A stretch of 64,000 nucleotides of DNA from Myxococcota bacterium (GTDB taxonomy: Bacteria; Myxococcota; XYA12-FULL-58-9; JALHOP01). The stretch spans positions 620,001 to 684,000 of the forward strand of contig JALHOP010000001.1 in the NCBI GenBank assembly GCA_022842935.1, given 5' to 3'. Both the position numbers and the translations under genes were made by a program. The notes under the pieces are model-generated. The model did not search any database, was not told where the DNA came from, and saw only the letters and a program-made list of their open reading frames with translations. Below, piece by piece: positions 8,111 through 17,939 of this stretch (positions are counted from its first letter, which is position 1; every line of letters begins with the position of its first letter).

Positions 8111-9028
8111 CTAAAACAGATTCTCGACGGAAAGGTAGCGCTCGCCCGTGTCGTAGCAAAAGGTCAAGACGCGTGACCCGTTCGGGATGTCGGCGAGCTT
8201 TTGATTGACCCCCGCGAGGGATGCGCCCGAGGAGACGCCGAGGAAGATCGCTTCTTCACGGGCTGCTCGTTTGGCGAAGGCGAATGCGTCTTCGTCAGCG
8301 ACCTGGATCGTCCCGTCGAGGATCGCTCGATTCAGGTTATTGGGGATGAAATTGGCGCCGATGCCCTGAATGGTGTGCGGTGCTGGCTGTCCGCCGCTGA
8401 TGAGCGGTGACTTCGCCGGTTCGACCGCGAAGACCTTCAGCTTTGGCCACTTCGTTTTGAGCACCTCGCCGCAGGCGCTTATATGTCCGCCCGTGCCGAC
8501 GCCCGTGATCAAGAAGTCGAGGCCCTCGGGAAAGTCCTCGACGATCTCGGCTGCGGTCGTGCGTCGATGGATCTCGACGTTCGACGGGTTGTCGAATTGC
8601 TGTGGCATCCACGCGCCAGGGGTCTCTCGGACCAGCTCCTGAGCACGCGCCACGGCGCCCTTCATACCTACCGCCCGCGGCGTTAGATCGAACTCCGCTC
8701 CATAGGCAGCCATTAAGCGACGACGCTCGACGCTCATCGATTCTGGCATGACCAGGATGAGGCGATAGCCCTTCACGGCCGCCACCATGGCAAGGCCGAT
8801 GCCCGTGTTGCCGGAGGTTGGCTCGATGATGACGCTGCCTTTCTTCAAGACGCCGCGCTTCTCCGCGTCTTCGATCATCGACACCGCGATGCGATCTTTG
8901 ATGCTGCCACCTGGATTTGCGCGCTCGAGCTTGCACCACACCTCGACGTCCGGGCGGTGCGCGAAGAGACGGTTGATGCGCACATGAGGGGTCTTTCCGA
9001 TGGTCGCGAGGATGTCATTGGCTTTCAC
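8111..9028 (-). CDS. cysK: cysteine synthase A (O-acetylserine sulfhydrylase)
   Basis: A 305-residue PLP enzyme that makes cysteine from O-acetylserine and sulfide in the cytoplasm. The Schiff-base Lys is K44 in Ser-Ile-Lys-Asp-Arg. The substrate/asparagine loop Pro-Thr-Ser-Gly-Asn-Thr-Gly lies at 70-76 and the phosphate-binding Gly-Val-Gly-Thr-Gly-Gly at 176-181. Length and motifs fit CysK; CysM or a cystathionine beta-synthase-like enzyme is less likely because of the partner gene. It starts with GTG at 9028, five bases after AAGGAG. It lies 14 bases downstream of the serine acetyltransferase gene, so the two steps of cysteine synthesis form one operon. Confidence 0.95.
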   Translation of the reverse strand: MKANDILATIGKTPHVRINRLFAHRPDVEVWCKLERANPGGSIKDRIAVSMIEDAEKRGVLKKGSVIIEPTSGNTGIGLAMVAAVKGYRLILVMPESMSVERRRLMAAYGAEFDLTPRAVGMKGAVARAQELVRETPGAWMPQQFDNPSNVEIHRRTTAAEIVEDFPEGLDFLITGVGTGGHISACGEVLKTKWPKLKVFAVEPAKSPLISGGQPAPHTIQGIGANFIPNNLNRAILDGTIQVADEDAFAFAKRAAREEAIFLGVSSGASLAGVNQKLADIPNGSRVLTFCYDTGERYLSVENLF

Positions 9029-9042
9029 AGGCTCTCCTTGAG

Positions 9043-9867
9043 TTAGATGCTGAAGTCGACGATGAGGTCACCGGTGTCGGTGCGCGGACGCGCGTCACTG
9101 CGTCGATCGACGAGAGAAAACGCAGGTACGCTCTTCGTCACGAAGGCGTTTCCAGAGACCACGCTGTCATGACCGATGACGGTCTCGCCGCCGAGAATGG
9201 TTGCGTTGGCATACACAACGACCCGGTCTTCGAGTGTTGGGTGGCGCTTGCTACCAGCCTTGCGCTTCTCCACGGTCAAAGCGCCGATGGTGACGCCCTG
9301 ATAGAGCATCACGCCGTTGCCAATCACCGCAGTCTCGCCAATGACGACGCCGCAGCCGTGGTCGATCATGAAGCGTCGCCCGATCGACGCACCTGGGTGG
9401 ATGTCGACACCGGTGCGTTCGCGCGCGAGCTCGGCGATGAGTCGGGGCAGCACCGGGACCGCGGCTGCGTGCAGGACGTGGGCAACGCGATGGCAGACCG
9501 TCGCATAGAAGCCCGGGTAGGCCAGGATGACTTCGTCGATGGAACCGGCTGCTGGGTCTCCATGAAACAACGCCTCAGCGTCCTCGCGGGAGGCCTGCCA
9601 GACCGTGGGAAGAGCGGCACCAAAGGCCGCCACGGCGGAGGCCTCGCCACCAACGGCTTCGAGCAAGTCCTCTAAAGCGGATGTCGTCTCGTCGAGATCC
9701 CTAGCGACGGTCTCTGGTGTGCAGTCGCGTCCTTCCGCGAAGTGGGGAAACAAGAGCGCAAGAGTGCGTTGCAAAAACGCCTGCGTACGTGGGCGCAGAT
9801 CGGTGGGAGACAAATGCGCTCGGCGTGCTGCCGTGAGCCGCGTCAAGAACTCCAATCGATCGGACAT
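9043..9867 (-). CDS. cysE: serine O-acetyltransferase
   Basis: A 274-residue serine acetyltransferase, the first step of cysteine synthesis (serine plus acetyl-CoA). An N-terminal helical domain (about 1-130) is followed by the left-handed beta-helix of hexapeptide repeats, with the family signature [11 protein letters not shown] and Leu-Tyr-Gln-Gly-Val-Thr-Ile-Gly. The His of Asp-His and the Asp before it are the catalytic pair in known SATs. It is the longer EpsC/CysE type. It lies upstream of cysK in the same operon, and the two products usually form the cysteine synthase complex; here the C-terminus ends in Phe-Ser-Ile, and a C-terminal Ile is what CysK binds. Confidence 0.93.
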   Translation of the reverse strand: MSDRLEFLTRLTAARRAHLSPTDLRPRTQAFLQRTLALLFPHFAEGRDCTPETVARDLDETTSALEDLLEAVGGEASAVAAFGAALPTVWQASREDAEALFHGDPAAGSIDEVILAYPGFYATVCHRVAHVLHAAAVPVLPRLIAELARERTGVDIHPGASIGRRFMIDHGCGVVIGETAVIGNGVMLYQGVTIGALTVEKRKAGSKRHPTLEDRVVVYANATILGGETVIGHDSVVSGNAFVTKSVPAFSLVDRRSDARPRTDTGDLIVDFSI

Positions 9868-9931
9868 TCACCTATGATAGCGAGAATGACGCGCCGCGCC
9901 AGGGGGCGACGTTCACCGCGAAAATCCCTAG

Positions 9932-11275
9932 TTATTTCGGGCTGAAACGCACTGGGAGACCGTCGACGGGCTCAGCCGGTATTTTGGTGTTGTCATAACG
10001 CGGACGACCCGCGACGAGCTCGAACGCGTAACCTCGCACGAGCTCGATCGTGAAGACGCGCAGCATCAGGCTCGCGAGCTCGTGGCCCGCACACTTGTGG
10101 CCTGTGTTCACGTCGCCGCCGCCATTCGGTACGTAAGCGTGGTGGTGACGCTTTTCTTCGCGGCGTGGCTCTTCAAAGCGCGCTGGGTCGAAGCGCTCGG
10201 GGGCGTCAAACACGGGCGAGCTGTTCGAGGCGCTGGGACTCCACAACACCATCCATCCCGCCGGCACGCGATAGCCGCCCAACATGAAGTCGCGATGCGC
10301 GACACCGAAGCTTACGGGCACGACAGGGCTGACCCGGCGTATCTCCATGCTCACGCTCCGCAAGAGCGGCAGCGCGTCGACCGCGTCGATATCGTAGTCG
10401 GCCGTTAGGCGCGTAACCTCGTCAGTGAGTCGCCCGCGGAGCCCGTCGTCTGCAGCCAGCTCGATCACTGCGGTGCAGAACCAGCCCCAAACGATGTAAC
10501 CCGCGATGACGATGTGATGCAGCTCGCGTTGCAACGCGAGCTTGTCGAGGTGTTTCCCTTCGATGGTCTGCGCGAGGATGCGCGCCAAGCCGTCTTTGCG
10601 TGCGTCCCCTTGCTCGTGCTCGCGAATCGCCTTGGCATAAACGCCAAGGATACGCTCAACGGCACGCTTGCCCCGCGCGAAGTTGCTCCACGGCAAGGGT
10701 ACCGGCAGTGAGGCGACCGCGCGTACGACGCGGTCATAGTCCTCCCGCACGCGGTCAAGCTCGGGACCGGGCGCAAGTCCGATCACCATCTCGCAAATCG
10801 ACTCGATGGCGAGACGTTGGAACAGAGGCAGGCACGCGACGCTTGGCTTTCCCCTCGTGTCCGCGAGAGCGGCGCGCACGGTGCGCTGCAAAACCGGCAC
10901 ATAGCCAGCGAGTGCTTCGCGGGTGAAAGCGGCCATGACGAACGACTTGCGTTCACGGTGCTCGGCGCCATCGAGTACCGGGAGCGACTCACCGCCGAAC
11001 AGCGTCTGAATGTTGGGTGGCATAGCGCGAGCCCTGTGCACGCGCTCGGGATCGACGAAAGCGTCAGTCGCTTCGGGACCGGACAGCACGGCCGTGCGCC
11101 GACCCAGGATACGCGAGCGGAACACCGGGCCGTGCCGCCGTGCGCCATCTTCGACGAAGCCGAAGATGTCTCCGAGAAAACGTAGGGTCTCGCCGATGAC
11201 GGGCAATCCGTCTCGACCGGGTGGAAGCGGGGGAGGATTTTCGTTCAAGGTGGGCCTCGTGTCGTAATACGTCAC
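9932..11275 (-). CDS. cytochrome P450 with CYP152-like haem loop
   Basis: A 447-residue P450. The ExxR motif (Glu-Ile-Arg-Arg), the Pro-Glu-Arg-Phe segment and a haem-ligand Cys at 395 are present. The haem loop reads Asn-Gly-Gly-Gly-Asp-x-x-Thr-Gly-His-Lys-Cys-Ala-Gly, like the Gly-Gly-Gly-Asp...Gly-His-Arg-Cys loop of CYP152 fatty acid peroxygenases rather than the usual Phe-x-x-Gly-x-Arg-x-Cys loop. The I-helix lacks the acid-Thr pair needed for normal oxygen activation and also lacks the Arg-Pro pair of CYP152. No membrane anchor is evident. The start is uncertain: GTG at 11275 is used; a TTG at 11248 with GAGG upstream is a good alternative. Substrate unknown. It lies 41 bases behind the large NHL lipoprotein gene, on the same strand. 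Confidence 0.85.
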   Translation of the reverse strand: MTYYDTRPTLNENPPPLPPGRDGLPVIGETLRFLGDIFGFVEDGARRHGPVFRSRILGRRTAVLSGPEATDAFVDPERVHRARAMPPNIQTLFGGESLPVLDGAEHRERKSFVMAAFTREALAGYVPVLQRTVRAALADTRGKPSVACLPLFQRLAIESICEMVIGLAPGPELDRVREDYDRVVRAVASLPVPLPWSNFARGKRAVERILGVYAKAIREHEQGDARKDGLARILAQTIEGKHLDKLALQRELHHIVIAGYIVWGWFCTAVIELAADDGLRGRLTDEVTRLTADYDIDAVDALPLLRSVSMEIRRVSPVVPVSFGVAHRDFMLGGYRVPAGWMVLWSPSASNSSPVFDAPERFDPARFEEPRREEKRHHHAYVPNGGGDVNTGHKCAGHELASLMLRVFTIELVRGYAFELVAGRPRYDNTKIPAEPVDGLPVRFSPK

Positions 11276-11316
11276 AACCTCTTCGACGGATCCCGACCGC
11301 CAGTGCCATGCTGGCC

Positions 11317-14300
11317 TTAGCGGCGCTGCAGCAGCAACACCGCGCCCGAGCACGCATCAGCGACATAAATCTCACCATCTTCCCCGCTGAACGCGGCGGT
11401 GAGGCAACGGATGACGTCTCGTTGATTGGCGACAGCCCGGGCGTCGTAGAGCGTGCCGGCTAATGACGTGCCGCTCGGCTCACCGTTTTCATCGGCATAG
11501 ACCACGCGCAGAACTGGTCCCGCGCTCACGAGCAGATTGCCGTATTGATCGAAGGCCAACGACGTCGGCGAGTCGACCGGGAGTGTTCGCGCCGGGCCGT
11601 CACTTCCCTCGGAGCTTGCGATGCCGGTTCCAAGAACTGTGTCGATAATCCCGCGGGTGTCGATCTTGCGAACACGATGGTTGCCCTGGTCCGCGATATA
11701 GAGAGCACCGCTCGCGGCCACCGCGAGTCCGCTTGGGGTGTCGAGCAACGCAGAGCTCGCGAGACCGCCATCCCCCGCAAAGCCGACGAAGGGAGGAGTG
11801 CCTGCGAGCGCTTCAGCGGACAGGGTGATTGGGTTCAAAACGTAGATCCCATGCTTCTGATCGTCGCTCACGTAAAGCCGTGCCGAGACCGGGTCGTACG
11901 CGAGAGCCGCCGCGCCGAGAATGCCGGCGGGTCCGTCGCGAAGACGGCCACGATACAAGGCGGTCCAGGTCGTGGCCTGCTCGAAGTTCGGTGCATCGAT
12001 GGTCGCGAACTGCCCCTCTGCGGACGCGGCGAGATAGATCGTATGCGAGGCCGGGTCGACCGCGATCGCATCAGCCGCGAAGTTTAGCGGGGTCGCAAAG
12101 CGCGCGGGGACTGGCGTCACGCTCGACAGATCGCGGCCGAAGCGGCCAAAGATGCTGGGCTCGACCGCCCGTCGCGCGGTATCGACACGTCGCACGAGGC
12201 CGGTGCCGCCGTCCGTTACGAGCACAGAGGTCGCGTCGAGCCGCGCCGCGCTTCGGGGGCTGAAGAGCTCCGCGACGGCGAAGGCACCCGTGATCGAGCC
12301 GTCGATATCACCAATCACGATACGAAGGGTTCCGTCGCCTGCGAGCCTACGAATGATGCTGCGCTCGGCAAGCCGCGCACCGATGAGCAAGGGACTCCCG
12401 ACGCGTCCAGCCAACCGCACGCCCGCAAGCGGCACATCGATCGCTGGGTCACCCTCGGCGAGCTCGAAGGGGACTTCCACCGGCAGCCTTCCCGCGATCC
12501 GCGTCAATGACCCGCTGGTGATCCTGCTCACGGTGCTCGTGCCGCCGACGACGATGCCCGTCGCATCTTCGACGATCGCTAGAGGCGTGAGCGCGGGGCC
12601 TTCATCCCATCGGCCGCAGTCTGTCGTCGTGTCGAGGGTCGCTGGGCTGACACACGCGCCACTGCTCGCCACCTCGGTGATGGTCCCAGCGCGGACGACG
12701 CGGACGACGCAGCTGTCGGGATCGGTGATGTAGACACCACCGTCGTTCGAGGCGAGCACACCAAGTGGGCAGCGGAAGGTCGCGTTGAGCGCCGGACCAC
12801 CGTCGCCGCTCGACCCTGCGACGCCCGTTCCCGCGATGCGCGCTGCGCCGCCACCAACCGTCACGTCCCAGACCACGTGACTCTTCGGATCGGAGACGTA
12901 AAGATGTCCGGCATCATAGCTGATTCCGCCAATACTCTTGACCTGTGCGTTGCGCGCATCGGCAACATCGCCGCACACGGCGAAACTGCAAAGCTGCGCA
13001 GCTCCGAAGACGTGCTGTACCGTTCCGTCGCTGACCGCGAACACCTGAGCGCGGCCGATGTCCGCGACATAGAGGGCGCCATCTCCGGCATCCATGTCGC
13101 CGATCAGAGAGAACGAGAAGGAGGTCGCTGGACCGCTCGTGGTTTGGCAAGTCGCCGATCCGACATCACATCGGTCCGCTCCCGCGATCAGCTCGACGTA
13201 GTTGGTCGTCGGATCCACGGCGAAGACGTGAGCAGCTGTCGCAAAGAACAAATCGCCACCGTCGCTCCACACCGGAACCGCGCCGTCGTGACTCGTCGGA
13301 AAGGTGCGTGTCAGCGGGGGCTCGGGGCCGACGCGACCGGCAAGCGGCCCAACCGAATTCGTACCGACATCGATGACCCGGACGCGCGTCGGGGGGTTCT
13401 CGGCGGGGAGATTGAGCTTACTGTCGACATCCGTGATTGCGATGCGACCGTCGACGAGCACGGTGATGCCGTCGATGAATGAGCTCGCCGCCGCTGTCGC
13501 CGGCCCGCCATCGCCACAGCCACGCCCGTCACAGGGCGAACCGGTGCCAAAGATGATGTCGGTTCCCTGCTGTCCGAGCCGCGCGCGCCGCACCACCGAC
13601 CCAGAGTTCGCGAGCACGCCGCCGCGATCGTCGACGATGTAGAGCTCATTGCCGTTCAGGGCGAGTCCCGAGGGCGCGTTGAGCTTTCGTCCGCTGTCAC
13701 AGGCTGGCCAGTCCGTGCAGGCGGTGCCGTCCCCATAGACCGTCGTGATGCGCTCGTCTGGCTCGACGCGTCGCACGCGGTGATCGCCGAAATCCGCGAC
13801 GTAGAGATTGTCGTCGGCGTCGACCGCGATGGCGAGTGGCCCAATGAAGCGCGCGGCAGCGGCGAAGCCGCCGTCCCCGCAGCCTGTGGTCGCACAGGGC
13901 TCACTCGAGACACCGGTTCGCTGCTGAATGGTGCCATCCGCGTCGATGTAACGGACGCTTGGACCGTCGACGATGTGGAGACGACCGCGCCGGTCGAACG
14001 CAAGGCCATTCAGATCACTGAACGTGGCGTCCCGCGCGCGACCTAGGCCACCGCACGAGCGCGTATCGGGCGTGGTAAGGCAGCGCTGCTCGTCGCCGGC
14101 CACGATTGTGAGCGTCCCATCGAGGTCGAGCCGCAGGACGTACGCGCCAAAGGTGAGGAACGTCCCCGCCGTCTGGCTCGAGTAGTTGACCATGGTCAAC
14201 AGCAGGTTCCCGCGTGCGTCGGTGGTGAGGCCCGTCACCTGGCCGAGCTGGAGGCCGCGCGCCAAGCCTTGCTCCGGAACGGGCTCACCCTGTGTGCCAC

Positions 14301-15096
14301 CGTCCCGACGCGTCGCTGGCAAGACGACGTTCGCTGCGGCGGACATAAGGTAAACTCCGCCAATGGTGTAGTTCGTCTCGATGATCCCTGGGCCGCTGGT
14401 GATTCGCGACCACCCCGCGTACAGCAGGCCACTACGCGTGGCCGCCAGGGGACCCAGGCTCGTGAGTGAGGCGCTCGCGGGTGCGCCACCATCCCTCCCA
14501 AGCCCAAACGCGAGGGTGGGACGCCAAAGGTTCAAGGCGCAGAGCGAGCAGCCGTCGTTTTCGTTGCCGTTCTGGTCGTCACATTCCTCGACGGCGGCGT
14601 CGACGAACCCGTCACCACAGACGTTCCGCGCGCAGGTCGTCAGGCACGCGTCTTCCTCCGTGGTATTGCCGTCATCGCACTCCTCGACGCCCACTTGCAC
14701 GAAGCCATCGCCGCAACGCGCCTCGAGGCAGTTGATGGGGCAGGCGTCGTCGCTGTCGAGGTTGCCATCATCGCAGGTTTCGCCTTCCTCGATGACGCCA
14801 TCACCGCAGCGAATACACGCGCCTCCACGGCAGACACCGGCTGCGCCTCCGCGGGCGCAGACATTGCCGTCAGCTGCGGGGAAGAATCCGCCGTCGCGTT
14901 GATCGACGCAGCTCGTGCCGGGCTCGACACAAGCGTTGACTCCCTGCACGCACACGAGCTCCCCGGGACAAGTACCCCCCGCGGCACAGCTGATCGTGAC
15001 TCCGGGCGGCGCGTCGAGGGAGACCTGGCAAGCCCCCGCGACGAGCAGCAGTCCGACGAGACCACTAAAGCGGACGAACACAGGGCCTACTGGCAA
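11317..15096 (-). CDS. large lipoprotein: DUF4215 Cys repeats plus NHL propeller
   Basis: A 1259-residue exported lipoprotein. The signal peptide ends in Val-Ala-Gly-Ala-Cys (Cys23). About residues 35-95 hold Cys-rich linkers. Residues about 95-190 carry three DUF4215-type modules with the order Cys-Gly-Asp-Gly...Glu-x-Cys-Asp-Asp-Gly-Asn...Asp-x-Cys...Cys, which is a hallmark of myxobacterial surface proteins. The rest, about 1000 residues, is made of NHL-like strands (Asn-Leu-Tyr-Val-Ala-Asp-x-Gly-Asp-His-Arg-Val-Arg-Arg and several variants with Gly-Asp-Gly-Gly), enough for two or three propellers. It is the last visible gene of the surface-protein operon, overlapping the gene before it by 10 bases. 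It probably sits on the outer membrane and binds partners or glycans; no catalytic motif was seen. Confidence 0.9.
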   Translation of the reverse strand: MPVGPVFVRFSGLVGLLLVAGACQVSLDAPPGVTISCAAGGTCPGELVCVQGVNACVEPGTSCVDQRDGGFFPAADGNVCARGGAAGVCRGGACIRCGDGVIEEGETCDDGNLDSDDACPINCLEARCGDGFVQVGVEECDDGNTTEEDACLTTCARNVCGDGFVDAAVEECDDQNGNENDGCSLCALNLWRPTLAFGLGRDGGAPASASLTSLGPLAATRSGLLYAGWSRITSGPGIIETNYTIGGVYLMSAAANVVLPATRRDGGTQGEPVPEQGLARGLQLGQVTGLTTDARGNLLLTMVNYSSQTAGTFLTFGAYVLRLDLDGTLTIVAGDEQRCLTTPDTRSCGGLGRARDATFSDLNGLAFDRRGRLHIVDGPSVRYIDADGTIQQRTGVSSEPCATTGCGDGGFAAAARFIGPLAIAVDADDNLYVADFGDHRVRRVEPDERITTVYGDGTACTDWPACDSGRKLNAPSGLALNGNELYIVDDRGGVLANSGSVVRRARLGQQGTDIIFGTGSPCDGRGCGDGGPATAAASSFIDGITVLVDGRIAITDVDSKLNLPAENPPTRVRVIDVGTNSVGPLAGRVGPEPPLTRTFPTSHDGAVPVWSDGGDLFFATAAHVFAVDPTTNYVELIAGADRCDVGSATCQTTSGPATSFSFSLIGDMDAGDGALYVADIGRAQVFAVSDGTVQHVFGAAQLCSFAVCGDVADARNAQVKSIGGISYDAGHLYVSDPKSHVVWDVTVGGGAARIAGTGVAGSSGDGGPALNATFRCPLGVLASNDGGVYITDPDSCVVRVVRAGTITEVASSGACVSPATLDTTTDCGRWDEGPALTPLAIVEDATGIVVGGTSTVSRITSGSLTRIAGRLPVEVPFELAEGDPAIDVPLAGVRLAGRVGSPLLIGARLAERSIIRRLAGDGTLRIVIGDIDGSITGAFAVAELFSPRSAARLDATSVLVTDGGTGLVRRVDTARRAVEPSIFGRFGRDLSSVTPVPARFATPLNFAADAIAVDPASHTIYLAASAEGQFATIDAPNFEQATTWTALYRGRLRDGPAGILGAAALAYDPVSARLYVSDDQKHGIYVLNPITLSAEALAGTPPFVGFAGDGGLASSALLDTPSGLAVAASGALYIADQGNHRVRKIDTRGIIDTVLGTGIASSEGSDGPARTLPVDSPTSLAFDQYGNLLVSAGPVLRVVYADENGEPSGTSLAGTLYDARAVANQRDVIRCLTAAFSGEDGEIYVADACSGAVLLLQRR

Positions 15097-17939
15097 GCCG
15101 CTGCAGGGCAGACGCCAGGACAGCCTTCGAAGTATTCGACGCGAACCGTGTACGGTTGCACTTCGTCCCAGTCGTTCGCGTTGACGTCGTTTACCCAGAT
15201 GCGAATGGGCTCGGCGCCGCTAGCACCCGTGTAGACGCACTCGGGCGATGTGGAGGTGGGTCCGGCCGAGTCGTTGAACGCCGCGTGACGACATGTCTGT
15301 CGTAGCGTATTGCAACTGCCGCCGCCCCCGCAGCCCTCCTCGCAGACGTCGTTCTGGTTGCCGACACCTGCTCCACCACCGCCTCGCGTTGCCTGCGCGC
15401 GGATGTCGACCTCGCTCGCAGGGAAGTCAACGAAGATGCTGATGCCGCCAGCGCCCAAACCAGGCGGGTTCGGGGGGCGCACTTCGAAGAAGTCCTGGTC
15501 TCCGTCGTACGAGATGTAGCCCTGGATGCTGTACGGAGGCGTGGCGCCGCCTGAGCTCACCGCTTCGCCAGGGGTGTAGACGACCCACTGGAAGATGCCA
15601 GTGTTGGCGCCCCAATCGGCGGTCAGGGTCTGGGGGTTCCCGGGCGTTGGGAAGTTGACTCGGACGTCGAATGTCTGACCGCCGGCGGGAATGATCACGT
15701 AGCAGCTGCCTGCTCCGGCGGTCGGTTTGCAGTAGCTGGGCCCGTTATCGTTCGGGCACGTCGGGTTCGTGCCGGCCGCGACACACGTGATTTGACCTCC
15801 ACCGCTTGCGACCAGATCGATCTGCGTCGCGGCGGTCGCGGCTGCGGGTAGGCGAATGCGCACCGGGGCGGAGCCGCTACCGGCAGGGGCGCCGCGTTGT
15901 GCGGCCATACCCTGTTGCGACTGGAAGTTCGTGGCGCTGCTGGTCGGAAGGAACGAATTCACCGCGCCGCTGATGTCCGTGGTGAGGGTGACCGGACCGC
16001 CGTCGGTATTGACGACGCCGATCGTCGCTGTCGCTGTGGTCGTATCGACCGATGTGATTGCGGCACCACCGCAGCTTGCAACGAAGGTCGCGTCGGCGCT
16101 GCTCAAGTTGATGGTGCGCAAGGAGTTATTGGCCTGACCGAGACCCGTGTAGACGTCGAGGGTGACAGGTGTGCAAGAGCCGGCGGTGTTGTTGACCGTC
16201 GATGCGGCGCGGGCGACCGCCATTGGACTACCGGGGGTCGACGGCGTCACGATGACGTCACCGCCCGTGACGTTCCGCCATTGCGGATTGAAGTCGCCGG
16301 CGTCGGCATCGAAAGGCCGGGACAAGAAGCGATTGTCGGGAGGGTTTGCGGCATCGCCCGGATCGGGCTCGGAGATGTGCTCCATGGTGATGCGGTAGGG
16401 GCTTGCTTTGGTGAAGTCGTAGCCGGGCACGTCGAGCAAGGTCGCAGCATTGTTCACGATGCGCACATAGACGACGTCGGCGAGCATCGGCAGCTGCGTT
16501 TCGATGTAGTTGGGCGACAAGCCACCGAGCTGAGGATCGCCTGGCCCGTCGGGCGCGGGACGTTGGGCCATAAGGTCCAGGCACACTCCCTCTTGTGAGC
16601 ACGGTCGACCTTGCGAGCACTGGTTGATGGCGCTGCACGCGGTAGTGGTCGGCCGATACAGCTGGAAGACAAGCGAGTAGGGAGCGCTGGCCGAGGCCGA
16701 GTTGATGAAGTGGAGGAGGGTGTTGTCGTCGATCGAGGCGTTGCGAGCGAGGCGGTACCAGTCCGTATCGTTCAGCGCGACGAGCGTGCGATCGCTCTCG
16801 TTGTAGAAGGTGTTGGCGCCCGGCGGGGCCGTCGCGGCGCCAGCGGGCAGCGGCGTCGCGTTGGCGATGTCATCGTTGCGGACGGCGCCTTCTTGCGGGT
16901 CGTCGGTGAGCTCGACGAGCAGCGTGTAGCGATCGGTGGTGTTGGTTGCGTTGGCGGCGTTCTGGACGCGGATGAACACAGGGTCGGCGGTGGGCGTGAC
17001 GATGCCGGCGCTCTGGCGGCGTAGCGCGGAGGCGCCCGAGTTCTCAGTGACCGCATCCGGGCCAACGTACTGGAAGCCGCCCTGAATGACGGTCCAGTTG
17101 GGCGCGATGGCGGACGTGCCGGGGTACGTGAGGTTGATGCGGACCACTGCTGGGGTCGAGAACGTCGGCGTGATGACGTACCAATCCACGTCGTCGACGT
17201 ACGACATCGCGCCCTCGACGCCGGTCCCCGAGACCAGAGGTGTGGCGAGATTGCTCAAGTCGTTCGGTTCATTGGTGTCGGGATCGGTCTGCGTCGTCAC
17301 CGTTAGCTGATACCTGGTGGTCGGCTCTTCCTCGCGCTCGGCGTGATCGTAGACGATGATGGTGTAGTCGCCCTGGGCGAAAGCCGCGTAGTTGGCGGTG
17401 AGGCGGTGCTGCAAAACCGAGCTCGGCGGGATACGAACTTGTGCGATCTGCTCGATGGCGGTTTGTGCGCCATAGCAGCTCTCGCCGGCCGTACAGTCGG
17501 TGTTCGCGAAACAGACTGGCGAGTTGGCCGCGCGACACCCGCCACGCGCGGTGTCGCAGAAGTCGAAGGCGGGTGCGCACGACTCGTTGGTGGTGCAGGC
17601 CGTCAGGGCGTTAGGCATGCAGCGGCCACGCGGACCCCAAACGTCCGCTTGGAGCTCGACGGCCGAGAGCTTTTCGTAGATGAGGTCGACGGAGATGAGC
17701 TGCTTGTCGCCACCGACGCCCGTGAGCTTCCAGTAGTCCCGATCGGCCCGTGGGCAGATGGTGTCCTGGGAGACGATGCCGAGGGTCGCAGGGCGCGTCT
17801 CGTCGAGGCTGTTGAAATCGTCCGGGTCACACTCGATCGGACGGATGTCGAGGTCGCTTTCGACATCCGGAATGCCGATTTTATTGTCGCAAGCGCCGAT
17901 GAACAGCGTCGCCGCGGCGACTAGCGCCCACGAATACAG
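15087..17939 (-). CDS. large lipoprotein with pre-peptidase-like repeats
   Basis: About 950 residues. A hydrophobic stretch ends in Leu-Phe-Ile-Gly-Ala-Cys, a lipobox. The mature part contains several beta-sandwich segments of the pre-peptidase C-terminal kind (Asp-Arg-Asp-Tyr-Trp-Lys and Asp-Asp-Val-Asp-Trp-Tyr-Val-Ile, with Glu-Pro-Asn-Asp before them), short Cys-rich inserts (Cys-x-x-x-x-x-Cys patterns near residues 120-170 and 470-500) and a Gly/Cys-rich segment near the end. The start is not clear: no ATG, GTG or TTG lies close to the signal sequence in frame, and a CTG at 17939 with GAGG four bases upstream is used. The nearest alternatives are 18033 (GTG) and 18054 (ATG), deep inside the preceding gene. 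The frame overlaps the VWA gene stop at 17921. No enzyme is recognised. Confidence 0.85.
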   Translation of the reverse strand: MYSWALVAAATLFIGACDNKIGIPDVESDLDIRPIECDPDDFNSLDETRPATLGIVSQDTICPRADRDYWKLTGVGGDKQLISVDLIYEKLSAVELQADVWGPRGRCMPNALTACTTNESCAPAFDFCDTARGGCRAANSPVCFANTDCTAGESCYGAQTAIEQIAQVRIPPSSVLQHRLTANYAAFAQGDYTIIVYDHAEREEEPTTRYQLTVTTQTDPDTNEPNDLSNLATPLVSGTGVEGAMSYVDDVDWYVITPTFSTPAVVRINLTYPGTSAIAPNWTVIQGGFQYVGPDAVTENSGASALRRQSAGIVTPTADPVFIRVQNAANATNTTDRYTLLVELTDDPQEGAVRNDDIANATPLPAGAATAPPGANTFYNESDRTLVALNDTDWYRLARNASIDDNTLLHFINSASASAPYSLVFQLYRPTTTACSAINQCSQGRPCSQEGVCLDLMAQRPAPDGPGDPQLGGLSPNYIETQLPMLADVVYVRIVNNAATLLDVPGYDFTKASPYRITMEHISEPDPGDAANPPDNRFLSRPFDADAGDFNPQWRNVTGGDVIVTPSTPGSPMAVARAASTVNNTAGSCTPVTLDVYTGLGQANNSLRTINLSSADATFVASCGGAAITSVDTTTATATIGVVNTDGGPVTLTTDISGAVNSFLPTSSATNFQSQQGMAAQRGAPAGSGSAPVRIRLPAAATAATQIDLVASGGGQITCVAAGTNPTCPNDNGPSYCKPTAGAGSCYVIIPAGGQTFDVRVNFPTPGNPQTLTADWGANTGIFQWVVYTPGEAVSSGGATPPYSIQGYISYDGDQDFFEVRPPNPPGLGAGGISIFVDFPASEVDIRAQATRGGGGAGVGNQNDVCEEGCGGGGSCNTLRQTCRHAAFNDSAGPTSTSPECVYTGASGAEPIRIWVNDVNANDWDEVQPYTVRVEYFEGCPGVCPAAACQ

